64,000 nt of DNA from Odontesthes bonariensis (lineage: Eukaryota; Chordata; Actinopteri; Atheriniformes; Atherinopsidae): NCBI RefSeq assembly GCF_027942865.1, contig NC_134509.1, positions 25,044,697 to 25,108,696 of the forward strand, given 5' to 3'. This document shows positions 48,166 to 58,800 of this stretch, one piece after another (position 1 is the first letter of the stretch; the number at the start of each line of letters is the position of its first letter). Made by a program: the position numbers and the translations under genes. The notes beneath the pieces were generated by a model. It worked only from the letters and a program-made list of their open reading frames with translations. It had not been told where the DNA came from and made no database searches.

Positions 48166-48449
48166 AATGTTGAGGAGCGCTAATGCTGCGTCCAAATGCG
48201 CAATTACATGAGCGAGCTTTACAAGTGAGTTTGATGTTTCAAAGTCTGCGTCGTCGTCTGCACCCATGATGACCGGATTCCCACGGATCGTGGGGTAAAT
48301 ATGTAAGTACTGTGGCGTTTTTAAACGTGATCCCTAATGTTTTCTTTTCTTAACAGCAAAAACCTTGACTCTTATGACAAATCACCTATTTTAAAAGTTG
48401 TATCACATTCAAACAGTAAAATACTCGTGAAACACAACAATGATCTTTA

Positions 48450-49090
48450 TATATTACCAGAATAACAGTAAACGTGCACAAATAAATGTAAATACAGTAC
48501 ATAATGCAAAAGGTGGAGTTTGTACTATTCTGTTGAGTTTGAATGACCTCCAACACAGCCTGAACCCTCTTAGACAAGTTTTCTGTCCTTTCTTTAAGGA
48601 GTCTTCAGGAATAGTTCTCCAGGCTTCTTGAAGGACATCCCAAAGCTCTTCTTTGGATGGCGGCTGCCTTTTGTTCCGTTCTCTATCAAGATGATCCCAC
48701 ACTGCTTCAGTAATGTTGAGGTCCGGGCTCTGGGGAGGAGTCATCCCTCCATAAGACCTGCTGCCACTGACTTTCAGTCCACTTCTTGTGTCATTTGGCA
48801 TATCTCATACACTTCCATGGAGACCATTTCTGATGAGGCTTGGGCCAACAGTCGATGGATCAGGTGGAGGTCCAGATGCATCTCTCAGCTCCTGTGTCAG
48901 GTCTTTGATTTTTTCCTCTTTCTTAAGGACATCACTTTCAGATCCTGTTCATCTGCTGTAGATAGTTTTTTAGGCCTGACACTTCTTCTTTTGTCCTCCA
49001 TTTTTCCAGTTTCCTCACATCTTTTGAGGACACACTGCACACCATGCTGAGATGTGAGAAAGTAGTTTCTGGAAAGAGATTTGTGTTATT
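48450..49090 (-). mobile_element. Internally deleted Tc1-like transposon upstream of cenpk
   Basis: On the minus strand, about 49,060-48,900 gives the N-terminal DNA-binding part (TSQHGVQCVLKRCEETGKM, KLSTADEQDLKVMSLRKRK). About 48,760-48,500 gives the C-terminal part (PPQSPDLNITEAVWDHLDRE, then ELWDVLQEAWRTIPEDSLKK). The central catalytic region between them is largely missing, so the copy is dead. The C-terminal motif SPDLN-EAVWDHLDRE is characteristic of Tc1-like transposases. Confidence 0.8.
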
Positions 49091-50389
49091 GTTCAGAACA
49101 TAGTAATATCGGTTCTACGGTAAGTCTAATGAGAGATATTCACTCTAGCAGAGTTACAAAGAGAAACCCGTTTGAAAACATAAATGCCAGGTTCAATAAA
49201 ACTGAGTTAATTTGATTCCTCAACAACTAATTTCCCTCTATAGTGTGTCTCCATCTTTTATTTTTGTTTTTTTAATTGAAGAAGTTACCTCAGTGCTTCT
49301 TTACTATTACATTCAACTACTTTTTGTTACTTGTCTCCTCACAGATAATATAAATCTATGTTATTCTGTTAAGTGCAAGCCTTGAACAATCTATCAGTCT
49401 ACGCACATTAATAGAACAGACAATAAATTAATATACTTCTACAGTTTTGTATTATATTGCAGATTTAATTTCGTAAAACATTTTACCTTACACACGTGCA
49501 CCCAACACGCACTCACACAAACGCACCATGGCTGGTTACCTGCTCACTGTAGTGCAGTTACTCCCTGTAAACACCAGCAGGTGTCGCTGTTTATCTCATT
49601 TTTGAGGCCCAGCAGTTCACTGAAGTTTGGCATTATCTGTACTTTCCTTTTTTTTGTCCTCTTTTAAAAAATGTTGAACAGAATTTGTCTGAACAGAAAA
49701 AGTCTTTTGTTAACACTTGGTTTCAGGCATATTCAAGGGTGTGTCACATTCACATGCTTCTAATTCAACAGCACTGTGCTTTGTGTGCATTTCTTTTTAT
49801 CTATTAGCTCTATATTCCTATAAGAAATATTAATCACTCATATGTAGTCAATTAGTTCATCACCTGAGCCATCAAGTAACAGAATGGCCATCTCTAACTT
49901 GCTTGCTTTGCACACTCACAGATATTGTGGAGGCGTATACTCATGTACTATTAATTGCTTGTCAGGATTTTATTTACATTCTTGCTTCGCATCCCCACTA
50001 AAAAATAGTGAGCTCTTAATTTTGGTGCCTCTATTTTCAACAAAACCCATCATCATCTCCAGTGGAGGAAAATCTGCGTACCTGTACCCAACTCGTCTAA
50101 GTAACTTGCCAAATAAACACTTAGAAATATAAAAACTCTTGAATAACTTTAATATAATTAAGTTTTCAGACATGACAGTCACTATTTGATATCTTATCTA
50201 TACCTTCTATACCTTTTAATGACTTCTCTGAGTATTCACATGGTAAAGCTCAAAAGTTTTTCCTTCAACCAGAATATATTTTGTTATTTTCTGCTGCCTT
50301 GATCAATCATTCATAACCCTGAAAACTCCATGTGTGATTATTCCTATTTCCTTTTAAATTCAAGGAATGCACAATGTACAAAATGATTG

Positions 50390-50745
50390 GAGCCAGAGAT
50401 ATCTCACACTTCCTTTTTCATTTATTAGCCACACTTCATGTTAGCATGTCATTAAGATAATTACCAATCTTCCAATAAAACTGGATGAACAGTTTAGTTC
50501 AAATATTCCTCCCGACTCATTCCAGATATTTGATTTTAACACATGCAGCAGCTGCAGCGCTGGAGTCTGAGAGGATATATTTTTCTGTTTTTCATGTTTT
50601 TTAGCTTCAGCCACAAAATTCACACAGCCTTGATTATTTGAATGATCAACTAGAATTTGATTAATATGCAAATTTCTGAAATAAACCGCTCCTTTTGAGC
50701 CTTCAGCGCAGCCTAATTAATCAACAGTTAAAGGAAATTAATACA
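50390..50745. promoter_or_regulatory. Candidate conserved non-coding element
   Basis: The sequence is unique-looking, low in simple repeats, and carries clustered homeodomain- and POU-type sites (GATTAATATGCAAAT near 50,660, CCTAATTAATCAAC near 50,714) plus E-box-like CAGCAGCTGCAG near 50,546. It lies about 3.5 kb downstream of lbx1. The call rests on composition and position only, since conservation cannot be tested here. Confidence 0.3.
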
Positions 50746-52429
50746 TACATCAATTCTGTCAGGAACATGCTTAGTTCAATCGCCCGTAAAATTGAAGTTT
50801 GAAGTATTAACTGCCTCCACAGGAAGGCTATGATTAAAACTCTACATTTTGGCTCTATTTAGAGATATAGAGTAGTTTAACTGCAGGCAAAGATAAAGTC
50901 CCCTTTTTATACTTATCTAGTAGCAGCAGTAGTAATAATGATAATTAAGATAATAATGATGATATGAGGTATTTAAGCCTTTGTATATGTACATAATTTC
51001 CCATTTCTTCTTTTTCTTTTTAAGCTGACAAGGTGGAAAACACTGAACTAATCAATCAAATTGTAGTTTGCACTTGCACCTGACACTGCTGCCCACGCGG
51101 TGCAAATAGTAAAAGAGAGACAGGGAGAGTATAAAAAGGGGAGGGGAAGGGATGAAAAGAGAGAAGGCTGTACAATTGTTTCAGTAGGGACTCATGCATC
51201 AAACTTCAATTTTCCGGACGATTGAAGTAGTGATTTTTTTTTATCTTGAAGTGAAATACTGAAATACACTTAAGACCTCCAGATTAATTACCACGAAGTG
51301 GTCCCTCAGACTGTAGTATTACTTATCACCGGGCCTGCCTGACAAGCCCTCATAAAATAAGCAAGTGAAATCCATAAAGTTAGCCTGCCTTAACACTCTC
51401 CCTTCATAAATATGCTTGATTGAGAATACACTCTCTCACACACTCACATGCATAAACAATCTAAATCCTGGAACAGACTTGTTCATATTTGCGGATCCAT
51501 TTAGAAAATAATTGAACTGAATTCATTTTTCCCCTTTTGTCTTTTCTTGTACCTTTTAGTTTAAAGGTTAAACCTAAATAAATTTAAAGGAGACCATTTT
51601 TGCCACCTCATTTTGCATTATTAATGAGTGTGTTTAAAAATTAAAAAGTGCTTTATAAAATGATATATAATGTGCAGTATCTGCCTAAAATGATAACTTC
51701 TCTGTTAAGATTGATCCTGTATTATTACCACAGTGTTTTATTATGTTGTAATTTATTATCTATTTAAATACAAGCATCACGCTATAGGTGTCCACAAGGA
51801 GTAAGTACAATTGTTGACACATCCAATGACAAACACTTACAACTACTTTATAATCTATTAGAATTTTTTGTAGCCACAAATTCAAAATAAGGAGACTAAA
51901 TCAGAAGATTTTCACCAGGACTAATTTGCTTACACAGAATCTACAATAGTCCCATTCATATTAAGTGCCCACAGGCCTACCATCTTATTTAGGTGGACCT
52001 GTTTTAAAAAAAAAAAAAAAATAGTCTAAAGAAATCATTTAAAAAAGCAAACACTATAAAACAAGTCACAAGAAGACAGCTCAACTTATCCTTTCTTTTA
52101 ACAAAGAGGGTTAAACAGGAGGTCGCCTTTTGGACAGTCTCTTTCTCACACCATGTTTTCAGCTTCATTAAACTTCTCAAAGACAAAAGAAATAATAAAA
52201 GAAAAAGCCAAAAGAAGAAAAAAAGATGTGAAGAAAACAAACAAAAGACTCCCTAACCAGACTTTGGCAGTAATGTCACAGTCCAAACTCTTTATGGCTC
52301 CCTACTTAACATTAAAAACACTCCCCACAAAATCCATTTCTTGTTTAGAAAACCTTCTTGGACAGAAGTCAAACATATTATTCCAGAGCTAAAAAGCGGA
52401 TAAAGACAAGCGGCTCACAAATAAAGAGG

Positions 52430-52930
52430 CTGTTTCATTGTAATTCATTGACTTGTTCAAAACGCCAGGCAAAGAAAGGGGCTAGACATTAATAGCCGCA
52501 GATGCCCTCATGAAGGGAGAGTCTATGTAGGCATTATGGCCTTTGTTCGCACCCAGTTAAACTGTTTAAAAGGAGGGTTAACTCAATCCATCAAATTGTC
52601 TGAAATTGTGAGGAAATTTCAAAAACCATATGGCTTCCAAACGTTTGCGTCCTTTCTGTGCGGTGGGACACACTTGTCTCAGTATTGCTGCCTGCGGGGG
52701 ACCGGCCCTGCTCCTTTGTGGCTCGTCCCATCAGGGATCGCTGCTCATTTGTCCCCACTTTTCATGCTTTACGCTCAAAATTACGGCCCAGTCCCGCAGA
52801 ACAAAAAAGGTCTATAAAGGCCCGGGGAAACTGGCCCAAAACTTTGTGTTTTTGTGGCATCCTCGCCTTTTTTCCCCCGGCACCAGATTTGTGTTTCTCA
52901 CATAAATTTTTAGCACGAATGGAGAAACAC
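52430..52930. promoter_or_regulatory. Candidate conserved non-coding element with a GC-richer core
   Basis: This stretch has higher GC and unusually long overlapping open frames in three phases (91-93 codons each), but no frame resembles a known domain and no exon-like borders stand out. Because stops are rare in all frames, this looks like constrained or compositionally distinct DNA and not a gene. Confidence 0.25.
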
Positions 52931-54082
52931 GTCTAAGGGTCAAGAAGCCACGATACGCATTTAGGATGTGAAAAGGGGTGTTGGATTCCGGGCCACAAAA
53001 TGTTTAGAGCATACTCGCAAAGGAGGACACAAAGGGACAAAATAGTTCAGTATAATAACTCTAAATGGGCCGCTTTTGATGGCCTTACACGAGCAGATTT
53101 GGCAACAAGAGCCGTTTGTAAAATCTGTTTTCCCCTCCTCTCTTCAGTGAGAAAAGACTTTTATATCCACTCGCTATACATTCAAGAATTACAACATAAA
53201 AGAAATATTCTGAAAAGACATTTTTTATTCCCATAGTAGCCTATATACAATACAGTCTGTGCATTGGTTTTCAAATAATGTCCTGATTTTAGAAAGGCAC
53301 TTACAGGTGTACAAAACATAACAAATTTATAACTGTAAATCTATTGTATCCAAACAATAATCTAAAAAGTAGCCTATAGCTTGTCAAAATCGTCGCAATA
53401 TTAACTGCTGTTTCTCGGCATCGCTTGAGCATTCCCATAAAACGCATAATTGTGAGTGTCCGAGTTTGCCTCTCCGATCGTCGTCATGCGCTCCAGCGTC
53501 GGGACGCCGAATATGAGCTGAAGTCGAAAGAGCTTTGCAGCCAACCGATGACGAGGAGGAGCCGGCAGTGACGAAGTGGCGATTTGGCACACAGAAAATA
53601 CCAAAGCATTTAAATAATAATAATAAAAAAAAACATTCAAACAATTTTTTTTTAAAAAGAAGGAAAATAAATAGATAATAATGATCACAAATCAAATCAT
53701 GCATTTCCATGCAAACATATGGAAAACCGGAGCACTTTCATTGCGGTGTATGTGGACAGGTCTGACAGGTGTGTGTGTGTGTTTAAGAGAGAGAGTGTGC
53801 GCGCGTTTAAATGCGTCCAAGTGGAGTGTTGTAGGCATATACTGTAAAAAAAAAAAGAAAAGAAAATAACTTACTCGTGTTATTTTAGACCATATTGCTT
53901 CGATCAAAGGAAGAAATAATTTTGCTAATGAATAATTGTAAAATATCGCTGCATATTTCTTGTTCTGCGTTCATGCTTCACTATGAATAGGTCGATCTGT
54001 GCCGATATAAAAGTCATTACATTTTGGTACATGTTCTGGGATATGGTATACAATATAAGCAGTAAGTTTACAAGTCCTCTTT

Positions 54083-54088
54083 TTTATT
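54083..54088 (-). terminator. Nearest candidate polyadenylation signal of lbx1
   Basis: AATAAA on the minus strand about 45 bases after the lbx1 stop. Another lies near 53,223. A longer 3' UTR ending at the second is equally possible. Confidence 0.3.
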
Positions 54089-54130
54089 GTCTCTATGCGT
54101 CTCTTGGCCCTCCAGCTCATCGCTGCGCCA

Positions 54131-55377
54131 TCAGTCATCCACATCAATCTCCACGTCCTCGTCTTCCGAGCACTCTTTACTAGTTGTGTGGTCTGAGAAG
54201 GGAGACAGCGGCGACGTCCGCAGTTTCTGCGCGAGCTCGTGCTCCTGCTGGCCTCCCCGCGCGGGGGACTCGCCTCGCGGGTGGCCCAGCGTGCCGTTGG
54301 CGCATTTCTCCAGGTCCGCCAGCTTGGCGAGCTTGTCCAGTGGGACCTGGCCGACCGCCTTGGCCGACTCCACGTCGGCTTTCATCTCTTCCAGGTCCCG
54401 TTTTAGCTTTGCCCTCCGGTTCTGAAACCACGTGATGACCTGCGCGTTTGTCAGGCCCAGCTGCTGTGCGATCTGGTCCCGGTCAGCGGGGGACAAGTAC
54501 TTCTGATACAGGAAGCGCTTTTCCAGCTCGTAGATTTGATGATTGGTGAACGCTGTCCGAGACTTCCGACGCTTCTTCGGGGTGGTTCTCTGGCCGAACA
54601 GGGTCATCCCATCCCGGCCTGTGAGGAAGAGGATAGACTGAGTGAAAACCATGTGATTCGAGCAGGTGTAAGGCTTCGTCTTCATCGTTGCAATGTGTGC
54701 GTTAAAGTAAGCCAAACGTAAAAACAATAAAATGACAGCGACGATACTAAGCACAAGACACAGAAGGCCATAGAATTAAAAAAAGCACAAAAAAAAAAAA
54801 AAAAGAATTTGAATTTGATTTTTTTTGCTGATCAGATTTTCTAAAAAGGAAAATCCGCGTTCCTGAACACGAAGGGAGATTTTAACCGGCAATTAAACAA
54901 GCGCACATTTTAGAGTCTAAGACAGAGTGCAAAAGCATATCTCAACCAAAAGTTGTCTAATTCTCAGTTTGATTTAATGAAAAAACGTCAACGCGTAAAA
55001 TGAAATAAAAAGTGTGTTTTCCGTGAGTCTTTTCGGCTTTGACATTTACCTTCCGCAGCTTGTAAAACGCTGACTTCCAGCCCTTTGAATGTCTTGCTGG
55101 CCAGCTCCTCCAGCGCGCAGAGCGGGGAGGTTTGATTCAGAAGAGCCCGGCTGGACAGAGGGATGCTGGACGGACGGTGCTTCTCCGAGGACGAAATTAG
55201 ATGAGCTGTGCCGCAAATTGTGTAACTTCGTTTCACGGACGGTTTGTTCAAGATGTCCTCGATGCTGAAGGGAGTCAGCGGCTTGTTGGAGTTGGCAGGA
55301 GGCGGCAAGTGGTCCAGCGGACTTCGCCTCCTGTTTTCCCCTGCATCACATTTGGCCACTTCTTTGGATGTCATCAT
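54131..55377 (-). CDS. lbx1: Ladybird homeobox transcription factor LBX1
   Basis: The two exons are 55377-55050 and 54618-54131, joined within a Gly codon (AAEG/RDGMT), giving 271 aa from the first ATG. The ATG one codon later (55,374) matches the family start MTSKE. The N-terminal part has RRSPLDHLPPPANSNKPLTP and an eh1-type Groucho-binding motif, FSIEDIL, at about residues 37-43. A conserved CALEELASKTFKGLEVSVLQ block closes exon 1. The homeodomain spans about residues 126-185, with TWFQNRR in helix 3. It has Thr in place of the common Ile/Val at position 47. The acidic end is CSEDEDVEIDVDD. LBX1 is a nuclear DNA-binding factor that directs migrating limb and hypaxial muscle precursors and dorsal spinal interneurons. 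Teleosts keep lbx1a and lbx1b, and this copy cannot be assigned firmly to one. Exon 2 is strongly GC-rich compared with its surroundings. Confidence 0.95.
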
Positions 55378-55449
55378 TGGTTGTAGACAAGAGTTTGCAG
55401 GACTTGGTTGAAATATTCAGCGATTAAAAACGGGCGAGGTCGTGGAGGG

Positions 55450-55830
55450 GAAAAGTCACATAACAGTTTGGGAGTAGGCTAAATGAAAATAAAACAAAAA
55501 ATAAAGAGGGGAGAAGGAGAAAGAGAAAATCTTATTCCAAAATGGGATGTGCTCAAAGTGTCGATCCTCGGGAGCTGCAAGTCCGCAGGAGTGAGATTCC
55601 TCCCTGAAAATGGCGAGGTCCAAAGACTTGACGATTACTAACAAGTTATCATTGATTGGTAGGTAATCAATTATCTCCAGTGGCACTTTCGCCCTCTTCC
55701 CTTTCACTCTTTGACTATGTTGCAGTCCAGTGCGGGGCTTTTTGCGACTGGGGGTGTCCCATTAATTAGGACGCATGGCTGGAAGGAGGAGGAGCCCGGC
55801 GGAATTATAATGCTTTGTGCTCTTATCATC
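55450..55830 (-). promoter_or_regulatory. lbx1 upstream region / leader with homeodomain-type sites
   Basis: Directly upstream of the lbx1 ATG, the stretch contains ATAATTGATTACC and CAATCAATGATAA near 55,640-55,680, and the palindromic CATTAATTAGG near 55,760. These are typical binding sites for homeodomain factors. An ATG-initiated 83-codon frame on the minus strand at 55,707-55,456 would be an upstream ORF if transcription begins above it. No TATA box was confirmed. Confidence 0.4.
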
Positions 55831-58800
55831 TTTGGTCTAATTTAGTCATGTGGTGAGATACCAGAATAGGTATATGGGGTAAATGAGGGGAAGCAGAAAG
55901 AGGGAGAAGGGGTGAGAGGATCAGAATCTGTAGGCAATTTGAGCGTTTTTACGCGTGAAACTTCTCCTCAGCAGCAGTTTAGTCTTTTCATTTGAAAGTA
56001 TTTTGGATTATCCGGATGGTTCTTAAAAAAGACAAGTCGAATCGGGTTACTTTAGATGCCGCAGCTGTATAGTCAGAAGGATATTTTTCTCGACCCAAAG
56101 CGTGGATGATCCTTTGTTTTGTAAAGGTAATGTAGAGCTGGGCCATATATCAGCTCTGATGATACCTCCTCTGGGGCGGGAGAGAGGGAGCAGCATGCAT
56201 CCCTCTCAGCAACGCCAAACCCGGGCCATAACTCAGGCGAAAAGGCTCCTTTTTATATCACCCGAGAAATATTTCATTTCCTCTCAGATCTCCAAGCATC
56301 CTGCAGGTTTGACGTGATGGGTTTATTCTGACGCTGGACTGACAAATAGGCGACAGAGTATCTGCACAAGCTGCGCCGCAGAATAACTAAAAGTCACAAT
56401 TTAGAAACGAATATTTGGTTTCATGACATTTCAAGTGTTCTTTGATCTTTAACTAAAAATATTTAATGACAAACAGCTATATTGTGGAAAGGTGACATTT
56501 TGTTTTCTCCGACCTCTCCTTCGCATCATTATTTAATAATTTCATTATTTTATCATACATATTGTAAGACATTTATTAATTGTTTTGTTAATGCTGCAGT
56601 GATTAGATGACTATGAATTTATTTATCAAAGCGGATGTCAGATGTTAGTTCACGAGGCAGTGATCATAGCAGTCGAGACGATGACGATGACGAGGTCATT
56701 TAACTTTTTTTTTTTTTATGTAGTTACATTCTCCATAACACCCGGTTATTATTACATTTGACACACGTTTTATACGCATTTTCTTTTTTTCCAGGTGGTG
56801 AAGAGGAAAAGAAATGAACGAAAAACCGTTTTCTTGCAGTAAGGTTAAACTAAAACTACGGACGTCATTATATTTTCGTTTGTAACTCGGCCTTCTCCTC
56901 TCTCTCTCTCTTTTTATTTCGTTTTTATTAGGAAAATATAAAAGGAAACAACAAAAAAAACTGTCTGACAGTTTGCAACAGTCATCTGAAGTTATGTGAG
57001 CAGTTTCACTTAATCACGTTTTTCAGGGAGGAAGAAAACGGCCAGACAGTGTTTATTTGCTGCTGGTGGGGGGTGAGATCTGATTTCACTGGCAACTTTT
57101 CTTGGGATGTATAGTGGAACTATAAGCATCTTCTGAACACGTTTGCCAGAAGCGAATTTTATTCGAATACTTAGGTTTCTAATAATATATAAATATTATT
57201 TACAGACCTTTGAAAATAGACCCTGCATCAAGAGGTAGAATAAAACCAACATTTTGCAGCTCACATGTGAGCTCAGATCACTCTAAAGCACAGTTTAATG
57301 AATGCATTGGCCTCCTATCATAATAGGAGGGCACATCTTTATACATAACAACCTGAATTGCTGATGTTGATTCAAATGTTTGCCATCAAACACATTCAAT
57401 GCCTGAAAACTCACTTAAAAATAATAATTATTAATAATTAAAAACACAGAAAAAAATATTTAGCAAACAGATGGCACACAGGTTGAGCCTTGATGTGAAT
57501 TAAAGTTAACATTTTCTGTTCATTTTACATCAAATATTTCCAGCCAGCTGAGCTGTGGGGGATTGTGGCGTTCAGACCTGTGCCTGCCTGTTTATTAAAA
57601 GAGATATTTGTAGTGTTGTGTCACCATCTCTGTGTCTCGCTCGCCAAGGTCAACGACATGTCCTGCCGCTCAGCTCCCCTTCAACCACAGAACTTAATCG
57701 CTTCAGTTACTAGACTTTACAGGGGACATTTCCTGCAAGGGTAGAGAACAGACTGCATCACTGACTGTCTTTAAAATGACTCTCCAATGATGTGTATGTC
57801 ATTTTGATTTGATTGGAATGATTTAGCTTGGAAGTTCCATCTGTAATAAATCCTAAAGCCTCTTGTTCACCATAATCCAGAGGTGTTAATTTAATAAATT
57901 TGATGTGCCGCTCTTATAAATGCGTACAGAATTCAATAGCTCTGTTTCATCCAAACCAGGTGTTGATTTGGGCGTTTCACACTGCCGTCTGCAAGCTTAA
58001 AGTGCCACCATGCAGTATGTGTGAGTGACCTCCTGTAGGAGGAGACTCAGTGCTCACTGCAGACTGCGATTAGACAGCTGCAGGGGAAACTGTCCCCATT
58101 GTAGCCATTTTGTGAGACCCCATGGATGGGTGTCATGTCTACCCTCTCCTAAAGGCCTGCCAGTTATCTCACGTAACACCAGATATAGATGCACATTGAG
58201 AGGGAGAAGACGCCTGGCTCAGATGTGAGTCTCTGTTTAAAACTTGTACTGTATAAATCACACGTCATTACCAGAGGTCACCGGCTTGAGGTGCACCATT
58301 GGATGGTTTCATCGCGAGGGCCAGTCTGGTTGGAGGAGAGAGGATTTATCTGGCAGTTGGATCTCTGGAGAGGCAGACATATTTTATGTGACTAGAGATG
58401 TAATAACAGGCCTCTGACAAATCCCCAATGGCCCAGCTTTTCCAGCCTCGCAGTGCAGAGCCACTGCTGCTGGAACAGCAGATCATAAGCAGCACCATTA
58501 TCACTGTGAGGCACGTGGACTGGTCTGCTCAGCAAAGTGCTTCTTTTTTTTACCTACTTGAACTCTTTTAGCTTATTTCACAAGGGTCTTGTTAAAAGGG
58601 AGAGCTCTCTCAATCGCTGGTTACTTTTAGCTAGATGGTCCTGCTTTTATTTGGCAAAATATCCAGATTTTTATTGACCTACAGAAATGATCATTTGGGG
58701 GCACCTGCAGGAATGAAGTGCAACAAAAAATCTGTTTAAGTAGCACAGCCTGACACAAAGAATTAAAAACACAATGCCACACTTCCTGCAAATACAATTG

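Larger units (their letters stand above)
49091..54080. other. Gene-free stretch downstream of lbx1
   Basis: There are no recognisable transposons in most of this 5 kb, in contrast to the left half of the window, and no supported gene. Parts at about 50,390-50,740 and 52,430-52,930 look like candidate conserved non-coding DNA (separate entries). A poly(A) run lies at about 52,004-52,021. The rest is AT-rich. Confidence 0.5.

Noticed and set aside
54184-54435. Open frames on the plus strand and in a second minus-strand phase across lbx1 exon 2
   Set aside because: They are Arg/Pro/Gly-rich shadows of the GC-rich homeobox exon. The lbx1 frame explains the sequence fully.
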